A stretch of DNA of 64,000 nucleotides from VAZQ01 sp963817135 (GTDB lineage: Bacteria > Pseudomonadota > Alphaproteobacteria > Rhizobiales > Xanthobacteraceae): positions 62,001-126,000 of the forward strand of contig CAWFNG010000022.1 of assembly GCA_963817135.1 (NCBI GenBank), written 5' to 3'. Position 1 is the stretch's first letter. Each line of letters opens with the position of its first letter. Made by a program: the position numbers and the translations under genes. This document shows positions 52,748 through 62,073 of the stretch, piece after piece. The notes below the pieces were generated by a model. The model had not been told where the DNA came from and did no database searches. It worked only from the letters and a program-made list of their open reading frames with translations.

Positions 52748-54034
52748 ATGAATAAACTTTTTAGCCGCCACATCCTGGCGAGGTGCGCCGATTACTTTGC
52801 CGTCGCGGTCGCGATCGCGCTGCCGTGGTCAACCACAGGGACCGCCGTGTTCGTTGTGTTCTGGCTTGTCACTCTTGTCGGGTCGTGGAATGTCGTCGAG
52901 CGGTGTCGCGAGCGTTGGATACCAGCCGGCTATTTGCCAGTACTGTTTTGGGCGCTGGGCGTTGCAGGAATGCTGTGGGCGACCGTACCGTTGGCAGAAC
53001 GGTTTGCCGGTCTGAGTGCATTTTACAAACTCCTTGCTATCCCGTTTTTCGCGATCCAGTTCCGCGATTCTCCTCGCGGCATGTGGGTGCTCATAGCCTT
53101 TCTGATCTCATGCACGGTAATGCTCGTGGTCTCGTGGGCCCTTATCCTGCTGCCGGATCTTTCCTGGCGAGGACGCCAGCGGCTCGAAGGAGATCAGATC
53201 ATGATCGGTGTTCCTGTAAAAGATTATAACTCTCAGAGCACCATGCTTACACTCTGTGCCCTTGGCCTCGCTGAGGGTGCCCGCTTTGCCTGGCATAAAG
53301 GGTACCGCCGCGTCGTGCTTGCATTGGTGCTGCTGGCGATCGCCTTCTCTGCGAACGTGCTCTACGCCGCTACCAGCCGCACAGCTTTGGTGGCGCTCTC
53401 CATTTTGCTCTTGTCATTCGCTTTTAGGCGGCTCGACTGGAAGACTGCAGGCGCCCTGTTGATGGCTATCTTTGTGCTACTGGCCCTCGTATGGTCAACT
53501 TCTCCTCGCCTGCGGGGGCGCGTTACCAGTCTGGTCGACGAAGTCCGGATTTATCGAACGAGCGCCATTCTTACCTCCGCCGGGGAGAGGCTGGAGTTCT
53601 GGCGGAAGTCTGTGCTCATCATCGCAGATGCGCCACTTCTCGGCCATGGCACTGGTTCGATCCAGCAACAGTTTCGTCAATCAGCAGCGGGACAAACGGG
53701 CATGGCGGAGCTTGTGACGGCCGATCCGCACAATCAGATATTCGCGACGGCGATCCAGCTTGGAGTCATCGGGAGTATTGTACTCTTAGCCATTTGGATT
53801 GCCCATTTGCGCTTCTTTTTGGATCCTGGTCTGCCGGCAGGCATCGGGCTTGCGGTCGTGGTGCAAAATATCGTCAGTTCTCAGTTCAACTCTTCGTTGT
53901 TTGACTCTACGCCTGGGTGGCTTTACGTCGTGGGCGTCGGCGTGCTCAGCGGCATGACGCTGCGCGGACTTGGTCGACGTCGCGCGCGCGAATACTGGCG
54001 CCCTGTCTGGCCGGATCATCCGATACATCGCTGA
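52748..54034 (+). CDS. O-antigen ligase/polymerase family membrane protein (WaaL/Wzy-like)
   Basis: The ATG at 52748 (MNKLFSRHILARCADYFAVA) gives a 428-aa protein with about 10-12 spans. The Wzy_C/WaaL-type periplasmic loop lies at about residues 250-350. It includes RIYRTSAILTSAGERLEFWR, then APLLGHGTGSIQQQFRQ and TADPHNQIFATAIQLGVIG, with the H-N pair common to O-antigen ligases. It would join or polymerise the glycan made by the surrounding transferases. Ligase and polymerase roles cannot be separated from sequence. The next gene follows after 92 bp. Confidence 0.88.
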   Translation: MNKLFSRHILARCADYFAVAVAIALPWSTTGTAVFVVFWLVTLVGSWNVVERCRERWIPAGYLPVLFWALGVAGMLWATVPLAERFAGLSAFYKLLAIPFFAIQFRDSPRGMWVLIAFLISCTVMLVVSWALILLPDLSWRGRQRLEGDQIMIGVPVKDYNSQSTMLTLCALGLAEGARFAWHKGYRRVVLALVLLAIAFSANVLYAATSRTALVALSILLLSFAFRRLDWKTAGALLMAIFVLLALVWSTSPRLRGRVTSLVDEVRIYRTSAILTSAGERLEFWRKSVLIIADAPLLGHGTGSIQQQFRQSAAGQTGMAELVTADPHNQIFATAIQLGVIGSIVLLAIWIAHLRFFLDPGLPAGIGLAVVVQNIVSSQFNSSLFDSTPGWLYVVGVGVLSGMTLRGLGRRRAREYWRPVWPDHPIHR

Positions 54035-54126
54035 GATGCTGCATGATCTGGTTCCCGTTTCTCGCCCTCTTGGTTTTATCCTGCTGCAGCCCTATAGTGA
54101 GCAGCTTAGAGCCATAAGGGGGGCAG

Positions 54127-55014
54127 ATGCGAACGAACTCGGCTTTATCCAGCGCGCCATTTGTCACTGTGGCGGTACCTTCCTTCAATCAAGGCAGGTT
54201 TCTTGATGCGACATTACGTTCGATTTTCATGCAGTCAGTTCCAGTCGAGGTGATGCTGGCAGATGGCGGCTCGACGGACGAGACGCAAAGTGTGATCGAC
54301 CGCTGGCGTCATCAGCTCACCTGGTACCGCAGCGCGCCGGATGAAGGGCAATCTGCGAGCATCAATGAGGCCATTGCACGCGGCCGTGCGCCATTCGTCT
54401 GTTGGATGAATTCGGATGATTTGTTTCTGCCTGGCGGCCTTATAAGACTCCTCCATGCACTTGAAGCTAGTCCTGGCGCTGCGGTCGCATACGGTGGATG
54501 TCACCTGATAGATGAAAACGGACGCTTGATTGGTCTGCGTAGAGGCAAAGACATATCAGAACGATCGCTTTCGCGACATTCGGTAATTCCACAACCAGCC
54601 AGCCTCATCCGCAGAGAGGCATGGAATAAGGTTACTGGCCTCAAAGAAAATCTTCACCTCAGTCTCGACTACGATTTATGGTGGCGCCTTTACCGCTGCG
54701 GTTCAAAATTTGCTCGCATCCCGATCGATGTAGCTGCTGCCCGTTTCCATCCGAATGCAAAGTCATTCGTCAAACCGCGTGAAATGTACGAGGAAGCAAA
54801 ATCGGTAGTGCGCCATCATTATGGCTCACTACCTTTGAACTGGCGGCTTAAGGAGCCATTTTCAGTCCGCGCGCGTGAACAGGGCACTCTGTTTGAAAGC
54901 GTGATGCGCGCTTATCGTTTGTGGTCGATGCGACTTACGAAAGTCGGAAGGACCGCAAAAGAACAGCGGTCACTCTCCCGCCACGTTGTCTTCGATAGGA
55001 CTGTCGGCTCATAG
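54127..55014 (+). CDS. Family-2 glycosyltransferase
   Basis: The 295-aa cytosolic enzyme begins PFVTVAVPSFNQGRFLDATL and has VEVMLADGGSTDETQSVIDR and the DxD-like acidic pair in FVCWMNSDDLFLPGGL. A GG-SL-type aromatic region follows in LSLDYDLWWRLYRCG. The C-terminal 80 residues are basic. A good ribosome site (aggggggc) precedes the start. It lies downstream of the ligase gene, probably in the same operon. It shows similarity in layout to the opposite-strand GT2 gene at 55110. Donor and acceptor sugars are unknown. Confidence 0.92.
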   Translation: MRTNSALSSAPFVTVAVPSFNQGRFLDATLRSIFMQSVPVEVMLADGGSTDETQSVIDRWRHQLTWYRSAPDEGQSASINEAIARGRAPFVCWMNSDDLFLPGGLIRLLHALEASPGAAVAYGGCHLIDENGRLIGLRRGKDISERSLSRHSVIPQPASLIRREAWNKVTGLKENLHLSLDYDLWWRLYRCGSKFARIPIDVAAARFHPNAKSFVKPREMYEEAKSVVRHHYGSLPLNWRLKEPFSVRAREQGTLFESVMRAYRLWSMRLTKVGRTAKEQRSLSRHVVFDRTVGS

Positions 55015-55109
55015 CCGCTTGAGCCATCGAGGATCGAGGCGGCCCTTCAATGCTCGCCGCTGGCGCAAGCGAAGGATCGAGGATTTCCTTTGGCCTAAGA
55101 CTTTCGGAT

Positions 55110-56120
55110 TTAGTACCTAACCAGCCGAAGCCTGTACATCCAGTGAACCAGCATCTGCCGTATTAAGTAGCCCATTATGGCACGGCGAATTTCGTACTTC
55201 CCCACCACACCGCTGAGATATTTCGCCCTAACTCGGTTCATCTCTTCTTCCCCAACATCGAAAATGGAAACTCCCTTCTGCTGTTCATGAACCCGAAAGC
55301 AGCTTAGGAAACGGGGAACTCTTCTAAAGCAAAATCCCGCTGTTTGCGCGCGTAGGATGAAATCCCAATCAAGCGCAAAGCTAAAAGTCTCGTCCAAAGG
55401 CCCTACGGTTTCCCAAACTCGACTGCGCCAAAAAAGCGTTTCTTGCGGGATATAGTCGGCCCACTTCAGAGTTTCCGGATCATGTGGCGGTAACACGCAA
55501 CGTCCGGTATCCAAGCCAAAGCGGTCGATATAGATGCGATGTCCGTAGATGAGGTCGACGTCCGGGCACTCGCGAAACACACGAGCAACATAAGCGAGCG
55601 TTCCCGGTAACAGCGTGTCATCGCTGTTCAGATAGGCCATGATCTCGCCACTAATCTCATGGAAGCCGCGGTTTACCGCATTGCTCTGGCCGGTGTCGGG
55701 CTCGCTGCGCCATTGCAGGCGATCGCCGTAGGATTTCAGGATTTTTTCGGTTCCATCGGTCGAGCCGCCATCCTTTACAAGATAGATAAGGTTTGGATAA
55801 TTCTGACCCAGTACACTGTCGATCGTTGCAGTGATAAATCGCCCTTGATTTAATGAGGGAGTCACGATCGCAATGCGCTGCGCATCGGCGGGTGGTTTCT
55901 CCAAATAATACGCCGAATCAATTCGCACCCGGCGAGAATAATACTGTCGAGCGTCCCAAAGCCTCGGACGCAGCTTTCTTCGCCACGCTCGAGCTTCGGT
56001 CACGTCGGGGATACCGTAAGCAAAGCGGGTTTGGCGTTCGAGAGTAGCCAAGCGGCGTTCAATGGATCTAATTTTTCCATTTGCATCGACAACATTGGGG
56101 CGATCACGCGCTTCCATCAT
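55110..56120 (-). CDS. Family-2 glycosyltransferase with N-terminal extension
   Basis: The 336-aa protein has an extra 75 N-terminal residues, with IRSIERRLATLERQTRFAYG as a likely short coiled coil. The GT-A domain follows: RIAIVTPSLNQGRFITATID, LVKDGGSTDGTEKILKSYG and IMAYLNSDDTLLPGTLAYV, then FSFALDWDFILRAQTAGF. The middle motif PQETLFWRSRVWETVGPLDE is typical of GT2 enzymes acting on O-antigen-type acceptors. The C-terminus is basic and partly hydrophobic (MGYLIRQMLVHWMYRLRL), possibly membrane-associated. It converges with the upstream glycosyltransferase gene. Confidence 0.92.
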   Translation of the reverse strand: MMEARDRPNVVDANGKIRSIERRLATLERQTRFAYGIPDVTEARAWRRKLRPRLWDARQYYSRRVRIDSAYYLEKPPADAQRIAIVTPSLNQGRFITATIDSVLGQNYPNLIYLVKDGGSTDGTEKILKSYGDRLQWRSEPDTGQSNAVNRGFHEISGEIMAYLNSDDTLLPGTLAYVARVFRECPDVDLIYGHRIYIDRFGLDTGRCVLPPHDPETLKWADYIPQETLFWRSRVWETVGPLDETFSFALDWDFILRAQTAGFCFRRVPRFLSCFRVHEQQKGVSIFDVGEEEMNRVRAKYLSGVVGKYEIRRAIMGYLIRQMLVHWMYRLRLVRY

Positions 56121-56176
56121 TCCGAACGATCAATTGCAGATGGCCGCAGCTCTATTGGAAGGGCAATCTAATGCCG

Positions 56177-56221
56177 CTAGTAGTCCGATTCCAAAGTTCG
56201 CCCCACTCGCGGCAACGCTAA
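56177..56221 (-). repeat. Decayed half of hairpin D of the CTAG family
   Basis: ctagtagtccgattcc and aaagttcgcc match the reverse-complement start of hairpin D (ctagtggtccgattcc, gaagttcgcc) with a few changes, and ccactcgcggc matches its loop. The second arm is not found. It abuts the adenylation-domain fragment. Confidence 0.75.
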
Positions 56222-56224
56222 ATG

Positions 56225-56345
56225 CTATGACCTTGCTATCCATCATCCATTCGGCAAGTCCAGTCACGCCCCGTCCCACGACCGGCGAGCAACGTGAGCC
56301 AACGCCGGCGTGGGCGGTAGCGATCCAACAAGGCCGTGAGCTTCG
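56225..56345 (-). pseudogene. Fragment of a third NRPS-like adenylation domain
   Basis: On the minus strand one frame reads WIATAHAGVGSRCSPVVGRG and VTGLAEWMMDS. This aligns with WSALSKGASLWPFPVAENG and VTGLADWIVDN of the frameshifted copy at 46727-49919; the DNA is similar too. About 40 codons are recognisable and nothing upstream or downstream continues the domain. It ends against the hairpin D fragment. It shows that a further minus-strand copy once lay here. Confidence 0.55.
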
Positions 56346-56491
56346 ACATGATCCAGACGACCATCGCTTCGGTAGTAACGATTTTAGGCTTTGAGGTAGT
56401 ATCCAATCATTTCATTGAGCAAGATAGCATGAGAGAAATGCTTGTGAACTGCCGTGCGGCACGAAAAATCTCAAATATTGGCGCGTGAGAG

Positions 56492-59400
56492 GTGGCGACA
56501 GCGGTGACCCTGCTCCCCAGTGATCCGAATCAATCACGCCCGGGCCGAGAAGCGGACGATTTGCGGCGAATGCCCAAGTCGGACAATTCACTGCCTTCGG
56601 TCTTTGAACAGGCAGCGGAAGCGCACCGCCTGCGCACGGCGATCGGGGCGGGCGCATGGCAGCCGACCTATCATGAGCTCAACGAGACGGCCAACCGTCT
56701 GGCGCACGCGATGCTTGGTGGTGACGGCGGGGCGGGTGATCGGGTCGCTATCTTGATGCAGCATGACGCGCCGATGATAGCCGCCATGATCGGCGCGCTC
56801 AAAGCCGGCAGGATTGTTGTGGTGCTCAATCCGGCTGACCCGCCCCCAAGACTCCGGGAATTGCTGCAGGACGCAGAGCCCGGTCTGATCCTGTCAGATA
56901 GGGAAAATCATCACTTAGCGCGGGCTATCAACGGTGCAGGCTGCGAGGTCAGCCAATATGACAACTGCGCGATGTCTGGCCCCCTTCGCAATCCTGACAT
57001 GCGGCTATCCCCTGACAACATCGCCTTCCTTTGTTACACTTCCGGATCAGCCGCCCGTCCCAAAGCGGTGATGCGAACGCACCGCCAGGAAGTCCGAAAT
57101 GCCCGGTTGCATTCCGGTGCATGGGAACTGATCGCGGACGACCGAATAGCCCTTCTGGCCTCGTTGACCGGAGGACTGGGGATAAGTATTTCGTGGAGTG
57201 CACTCTTGCACGGAGCGGGGCTCTACCCGTTCCCCACGATGGACAAAGGTTTCACCGGTCTGGCCAGCGCTCTGACCGATCATCGAATCACCATCTTTGC
57301 ATCAACAGCTTCATTCTTTCGTGCCTTCGGGAGGTCGCTCGGTGACGGGGTGCGCTTTCCGCAAATTCGCGTCGTGAGGTTGAGCTCAGAGCCGGTTACG
57401 TCGGAGGATTTCAAGGTATTTCAAGCACGTTTTTCTGAAACGTCGAAATTTATCCAGACGTTTGGCTCATCGGAAACCGGCAACATCGCTCAGCTGCGGC
57501 TGCGTCAAACCGACAAAGCATCCGATGGACGCTTACCGATCGGCCGACCGGTCGGCGGGATCGAAGTCGAGCTGTTGGACGAGCGAGGCGGAAAGGTAGT
57601 CCGCGGTCAACCCGGCGAGATTGTCGTGCGCAGCCGCTACCTCGCTGCCGGCTATTGGCGCAATCCAGAGCTCACGGCGCGACGGTTTTCCGGCGACCTC
57701 GATGGCAAAGGAACACGCCTCTTCCGCACCGGCGACATGGGACGTATCAACGCCGACGGTCTACTCGAATTTTGCGGTCGCTCGGACGACCAAATGAAAA
57801 TTCGTGGCAACCGCATCGAGCTTGCCGATGTTGAAACCGCATTACACCGGCTGAGCAACATCAAAGGCGCCGTCGTTGAAGTCATTACAAGGTCGCGTGG
57901 GGAGCCCTTCCTTGTCGGCTTTGTCGCGCTGGGCAACGAAATTACCTGGTCTTCATCGGAGCTGCGTTTTGCCTTGAGGGCCGCCTTGCCCGACCACATG
58001 GTGCCCTCCGAATTCGTCATCCTGCTGGAATTGCCGCTCACCCCCGCCGGTAAGATCGATCGCGACCTGCTTCGTACTAGCTATCGTCCGCAGCGCCAGC
58101 GACAAGCCAATCGGCGGCCGAAGACTGAAACCGAATCGATGCTTATCCGGATCTGGGCCGAAGTGTTCGAACTGAACGATATCAGCGTTGATGATGACTT
58201 CTTCGCTCTTGGCGGCGATTCACTGATGGCGGCGGCGGTGGCCGCAAGGGTCCATGACACCACGGGCGTTCAGCTCAATCTTGCGAAGTTCGCCGAGCAT
58301 CCGACGCTGCGGAGCCTTGCACTTGATATCGGAGAGCTTTGCGCATCGGGGCCTGATGGCGAGCCGCCATTGGTACCCGCTCCACGTACAGAGCCCCTGC
58401 CGATGTCATTCAGCCAGGAGCGCAGTTGGAAGCTTTCACAAACTCCGACGGGTTCTGCAGCGTACACCATGGCACGAGTCTATCGAATTTCCGGGCCGCT
58501 CGATCCCGAATTGTTTCGAAAGTGCGTCAACTATCTCGCTCGTCGTCATGACATCTTGCGCACAAGTTTCGCTCAACTGGGCGGGCATCCAGTCCAGATC
58601 GTTAATTCTTCGGCCCTCACGCCGCTGCAGTTCGTCGATTTCGGTAGCGCGAGGGAGCCGGAGGCGCAGGCCAATCTCATCTTCAGGAAGGAGGCGGCCC
58701 ATGTTTTCGACTTGACCCGCACTCCCCTCCTTCGATTTTTGCTTGTTCGATTACACGAGAACGAGCACTGGCTGCTGCGCGTTTCACATCACGTCATTTC
58801 TGACAGTGTGTCTTGGGTTCTGTATTTCGACGAGTTGGCCGTTCTCTACCGGGCTATGTTGCGCGGAGAGCCACCTCCTTTGTCGTCGTCCGCCCCGTTG
58901 CAGTATGGCGATTATGCGGCCTGGCAAAGAAAAGTCCTGAGTCGCGAAGGCAGTGGCTACCGGCAGGCGATTTTGTGGTGGAAGGAGAATCTGTCCGCAA
59001 CACCGTCGGCTCTCAGGCTTCCGTTCAGGCGTGCGCAAGAAGACTCGGATGTGAGGCCTACCGACGGCATGATGTCCTGGGGAGTTGAACGCGGCATCTC
59101 ACATCGGCTGAATGCCCTTAGTTCTGCGCGGCGAGCCACTCGCCCAATGGTACGGCTGGCCGCCTTTGCCGCGCTGCTCGCCAGCGAAACTTGCGAGTCC
59201 GACGTCAATATCGGAATGTATGCCTCAGGTCGCAATCGATTGCCGCTGCAGAACGTAATCGGAGACTTCACGAATATCCTTTCGTTGCGATTCCGATATG
59301 ATCCGACAAAATCATTTGTGGAATGGCTATCGATGGTTCGCGACCAGGTGGTATGCGCAGAAGCACACAGTGCGATCCCATATGAAGAGTTGTGCGATGA

Positions 59401-59761
59401 GCTCAAGCGCGAGGGTATTTGTCTGCCGGACATCCAAGTAATCTTCCATGTCAGCCCTCCCCGCCAGGTGATCGAATTCGAGGGCCTGAGCTTGAGGTCG
59501 CTCGACCGCATGTGTCAATCATTCCCATGGGGCTTCACCGTGGAATTCGATGATCAAAATGAACAGGACGGTTGTCGTATGCTTTTCGATTCACGCATAT
59601 ATGACCCCATCGGGATGCGTGAATTCGTAGACCGATACAAGCGGCTGCTCGATGTCGTGTCGCGGCATCCGGAACAGACGCTGGACGAATTGGTTCTGAT
59701 AAGCTGCGCGGGCCGCGCCGCACCTGTTGGGATCGAGCCGCCAACTCCATCATTTTACTAG
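56492..59761 (+). CDS. NRPS-like protein, adenylation-carrier-condensation, intact copy
   Basis: The 1089-aa protein (start GTG 56492, or ATG 56570 giving MPKSDNSLPSVFEQ) has an A domain at about 30-530 (LCYTSGSAARPKAVMRTH, GRSDDQMKIRGNRIEL), a carrier domain at about 545-620 with the phosphopantetheine Ser in FFALGGDSLMAA, and a C domain at about 640-1075 (SFSQERSWKL, RHDILRTSFA). The C-domain catalytic motif is HHVISDS, keeping both His and Asp, with the last Gly replaced by Ser. The A3 loop SGSAARPKA lacks one Gly of SGSTGxPK. There is no thioesterase or reductase. It needs a PPTase from elsewhere. The GT61 gene follows after 15 bp. It may activate an acyl or amino acid and pass it to a glycan or other acceptor; the substrate is unknown. 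Confidence 0.88.
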   Translation: MATAVTLLPSDPNQSRPGREADDLRRMPKSDNSLPSVFEQAAEAHRLRTAIGAGAWQPTYHELNETANRLAHAMLGGDGGAGDRVAILMQHDAPMIAAMIGALKAGRIVVVLNPADPPPRLRELLQDAEPGLILSDRENHHLARAINGAGCEVSQYDNCAMSGPLRNPDMRLSPDNIAFLCYTSGSAARPKAVMRTHRQEVRNARLHSGAWELIADDRIALLASLTGGLGISISWSALLHGAGLYPFPTMDKGFTGLASALTDHRITIFASTASFFRAFGRSLGDGVRFPQIRVVRLSSEPVTSEDFKVFQARFSETSKFIQTFGSSETGNIAQLRLRQTDKASDGRLPIGRPVGGIEVELLDERGGKVVRGQPGEIVVRSRYLAAGYWRNPELTARRFSGDLDGKGTRLFRTGDMGRINADGLLEFCGRSDDQMKIRGNRIELADVETALHRLSNIKGAVVEVITRSRGEPFLVGFVALGNEITWSSSELRFALRAALPDHMVPSEFVILLELPLTPAGKIDRDLLRTSYRPQRQRQANRRPKTETESMLIRIWAEVFELNDISVDDDFFALGGDSLMAAAVAARVHDTTGVQLNLAKFAEHPTLRSLALDIGELCASGPDGEPPLVPAPRTEPLPMSFSQERSWKLSQTPTGSAAYTMARVYRISGPLDPELFRKCVNYLARRHDILRTSFAQLGGHPVQIVNSSALTPLQFVDFGSAREPEAQANLIFRKEAAHVFDLTRTPLLRFLLVRLHENEHWLLRVSHHVISDSVSWVLYFDELAVLYRAMLRGEPPPLSSSAPLQYGDYAAWQRKVLSREGSGYRQAILWWKENLSATPSALRLPFRRAQEDSDVRPTDGMMSWGVERGISHRLNALSSARRATRPMVRLAAFAALLASETCESDVNIGMYASGRNRLPLQNVIGDFTNILSLRFRYDPTKSFVEWLSMVRDQVVCAEAHSAIPYEELCDELKREGICLPDIQVIFHVSPPRQVIEFEGLSLRSLDRMCQSFPWGFTVEFDDQNEQDGCRMLFDSRIYDPIGMREFVDRYKRLLDVVSRHPEQTLDELVLISCAGRAAPVGIEPPTPSFY

Positions 59762-59776
59762 ACTTGGCCGTGTGCA

Positions 59777-61186
59777 ATGCCCGCCATATCGAGGCTCGCG
59801 GCTTACCTTCATCGCCAGCTATCCGGCCGGCAGCAGGCGGACGGGATCATTAGTATCGCGCGCAGGGCTGCATTCGCCGGGTGCACGCGGATCTTGCGGC
59901 TGTCGCGAACGACCGCGTTGGAATCGGAGAGCTTCGAGAACTATTGCACCCGCATTCATCCCGCGCGGGTTACATCAGGCGAAGCTCTCTTGACGGGATC
60001 GATGCGTTCGCCGCGCGTCTGGGCTCTTGCTGCACCCCCGCCAGTGCGCGATCACTCTCGCATCATCACCGTCGATGGCGTCAAGCAGCCATGGTTCGCC
60101 ATTACTCCGCCGACTTACCGCTCGACGCAGCAGGCCTTTCTGCGCGTGCGATCGGCAATCGTCTATCCGCGGCCGGGTCTCGTCATGCCCGAGCCCGGCG
60201 TGGTCCTTCGCAACGATCTGTTGCTGTGGGTGCCGGATCATCGTCTCACGCCCGGCTTTGTTGATTTCGTTGATGGCAAGCTCGTTGCGCGCAAGGAAGA
60301 GCTGCATCCTCGAAGACACGTTCGCGGGACGGTGCTGGTGCTGTGCCACGCGTTTCATCATAATTACGCACATTGGTTGTTCGACTGCCTGCCTTACTTG
60401 TTGCCCTGGCAGGAGCCGCTTCGGCAAGGTCACATGGCGGTGCTGGTACCCCCGCTGAAGGATTGGCAGCGGCGCACACTCGAGCTTCTCGGCGTGCCGG
60501 CGTCGGCAGTACTACAGGCTCCTGAGCCGTCACTCTTGTGCGACGACATGATCATTCCGGGACTGATCTCGATGGGTGTCGAGCCAATATCCCAGCCAAA
60601 GAGTTACCATTTACCTCAGCCCGGGCCATCTGTGGTCGAAGCAATCCAAAATCTGCGAGCTGGGATTAGTCCAAAAATCCCTTCCGAGCCGCCGGAGCGC
60701 ATCTATATCAGCCGACGCGGCACCGAATCATTCCGCTGCATGCGCAATGAGGATGAGGTCGAAGCGGCCATGATACGGCTTGGTTTTGCGGTCGCGCGAG
60801 CGGAAGAGCTCACGCTCGACGAACAGATAGCGACATTCGGAGGGGTGCGCGTCATCGCTGGGCCGCACGGTGCCGGTCTGACCAATGCCGCCTTTGCGCC
60901 ACCTGGCTGTCTGGTGGTCGACATTTGCGTCGAGTCGTGGGCACCACGATGGATGGCGCGTGCAACGCAACTGTTTGAGCACCATTATCTTCCCGTAGCC
61001 TTCCCGGTGGAAGCCGAACTTTCAAAACCCTTGTTTCTTGGCGATGCCATCATTGGTCAGACGCTCTTTTATACCGTGCAAACCGACGCGCTGGTCGCGA
61101 CAATAACGAACGCTATGAGGAGCCTGGGCATCGAGGGGGACAAGACCCATGATGTAAACCGTTCAGGATCAGTCAGTGGGTCATAG
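59777..61186 (+). CDS. Family-61 glycosyltransferase
   Basis: The 469-aa protein carries the GT61 (DUF563) pattern: HNYAHWLFDCLPYLLPW near residue 190, PPERIYISRRGTESFRCMRN near 310 and VRVIAGPHGAGLTNAAFAPP near 355. The first 150 residues are variable. Family members transfer sugars such as xylose or GlcNAc-type residues, and bacterial ones occur in capsule and O-antigen loci. It starts 15 bp after the NRPS-like gene, so the two are almost certainly co-transcribed and may act on the same product. It is the last gene of the island. Confidence 0.9.
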   Translation: MPAISRLAAYLHRQLSGRQQADGIISIARRAAFAGCTRILRLSRTTALESESFENYCTRIHPARVTSGEALLTGSMRSPRVWALAAPPPVRDHSRIITVDGVKQPWFAITPPTYRSTQQAFLRVRSAIVYPRPGLVMPEPGVVLRNDLLLWVPDHRLTPGFVDFVDGKLVARKEELHPRRHVRGTVLVLCHAFHHNYAHWLFDCLPYLLPWQEPLRQGHMAVLVPPLKDWQRRTLELLGVPASAVLQAPEPSLLCDDMIIPGLISMGVEPISQPKSYHLPQPGPSVVEAIQNLRAGISPKIPSEPPERIYISRRGTESFRCMRNEDEVEAAMIRLGFAVARAEELTLDEQIATFGGVRVIAGPHGAGLTNAAFAPPGCLVVDICVESWAPRWMARATQLFEHHYLPVAFPVEAELSKPLFLGDAIIGQTLFYTVQTDALVATITNAMRSLGIEGDKTHDVNRSGSVSGS

Positions 61187-61302
61187 AACCTTTCGCGGCC
61201 GGGCCGCTCAGGCCAAGTTTCGCTTAGGATCAAATCCGGCGGCGCTCAGTGCACTCGCACTAGCTCAGAGCCTCAACATGCTGGTCATGACCCCGGGCGG
61301 CA

Positions 61303-61920
61303 TCAGTGTGATTTTCTCACCTTCGTTTTGGCGCGCGACCCACCAGGTCGAATGCGTAGCCCGTCGATGAAGACGTCGAGGAGACGCAAAACGCTGGTCT
61401 GCCAGCCAGGCTGATCGTGCATGTAGCACATCCCAACAAGTGCACGAAGGAGATCTTCAGGGCTGATGTCGTCGCGGATTTCGCGCGCCGCGATCGCTCG
61501 GTCCAGCAGTCCTCCGACCGCCCGCGTCAGCCGATCGAACGAATATGCGAAAAGTTTCGAGTTTTTGTACGCAGCAAGCGCAAGCGCTGCCGACATTCCC
61601 TTTTTCGTGGCAACGAACCTTACATTCGAGCGCATCCACTGCCGCAGCGCCTCGACAGGCTCCGCCTGCTGTTTCAATTGTTCGGCCAGATCGGCAAGTT
61701 GTTGCACTTCGCGACGGTACACCGCTTCGAACAAGGCTTCGCGCGTGGGGAAATGCCGGTAGAGGGTGCCGATGCCGACCCCGGCAGTTCGGGCTACGGC
61801 TTCGAGGCTCGCCTCCGCACCCCCGGCACTGAAAACCGCTTTGGCGGCCTCAAGCACGCGCTCGCGGTTCCGAACCGCGTCGGCGCGCGGCTTTCGCGAC
61901 CGATTTTCCAACTGCATCAT
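61303..61920 (-). CDS. TetR-family transcriptional regulator
   Basis: The start at 61920 (MMQLENRSRKPRADAVRNRE) gives about 205 aa; the frame continues upstream to 62361 over the next gene's region without similarity. The helix-turn-helix is LEAVARTAGVGIGTLYRHFP near residue 45, a standard TetR_N. The C-terminal ligand domain includes RFVATKKGMSAALALAAY and LLRALVGMCYMHDQPGW, as in SACE_7040-type regulators. It is divergent from the molybdenum hydroxylase genes 154 bp away and most likely controls them. Confidence 0.93.
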   Translation of the reverse strand: MMQLENRSRKPRADAVRNRERVLEAAKAVFSAGGAEASLEAVARTAGVGIGTLYRHFPTREALFEAVYRREVQQLADLAEQLKQQAEPVEALRQWMRSNVRFVATKKGMSAALALAAYKNSKLFAYSFDRLTRAVGGLLDRAIAAREIRDDISPEDLLRALVGMCYMHDQPGWQTSVLRLLDVFIDGLRIRPGGSRAKTKVRKSH

Positions 61921-62073
61921 GCCGATAGCCCAAATCTCAATAAGGGGGCTTGTAAAGCGGAGGGTGCCTCCGTATCTCTTTGGTCGAGACACGCTGACAT
62001 ATAGTACCCGTGTCGAGCGTACGGCACGAGACTGAACACCCCGCCTGACCATCGCTCTTCTTTCGGAGTATTT

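Larger units (their letters stand above)
56121..56491. other. 371-bp relic-filled region between GT2 and the intact NRPS-like gene
   Basis: This divergent region holds a hairpin D fragment (56177-56221) and a fragment of an adenylation domain read on the minus strand (56225-56345). No promoter was recognised in the remaining 150 bp before the NRPS-like gene. Confidence 0.5.

Noticed and set aside
56062..56394. Plus-strand open frame of 110 codons between GT2 and the NRPS-like gene
   Set aside because: It overlaps the 5' end of the GT2 gene and runs opposite the adenylation-domain relic; its apparent similarity is to the antisense of the NRPS-like gene.
46727..59761. Invertible switch by recombination between the two inverted NRPS-like genes
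   Set aside because: The paralogues look only about half identical at the protein level, too low for frequent homologous exchange, and no recombinase gene is present.
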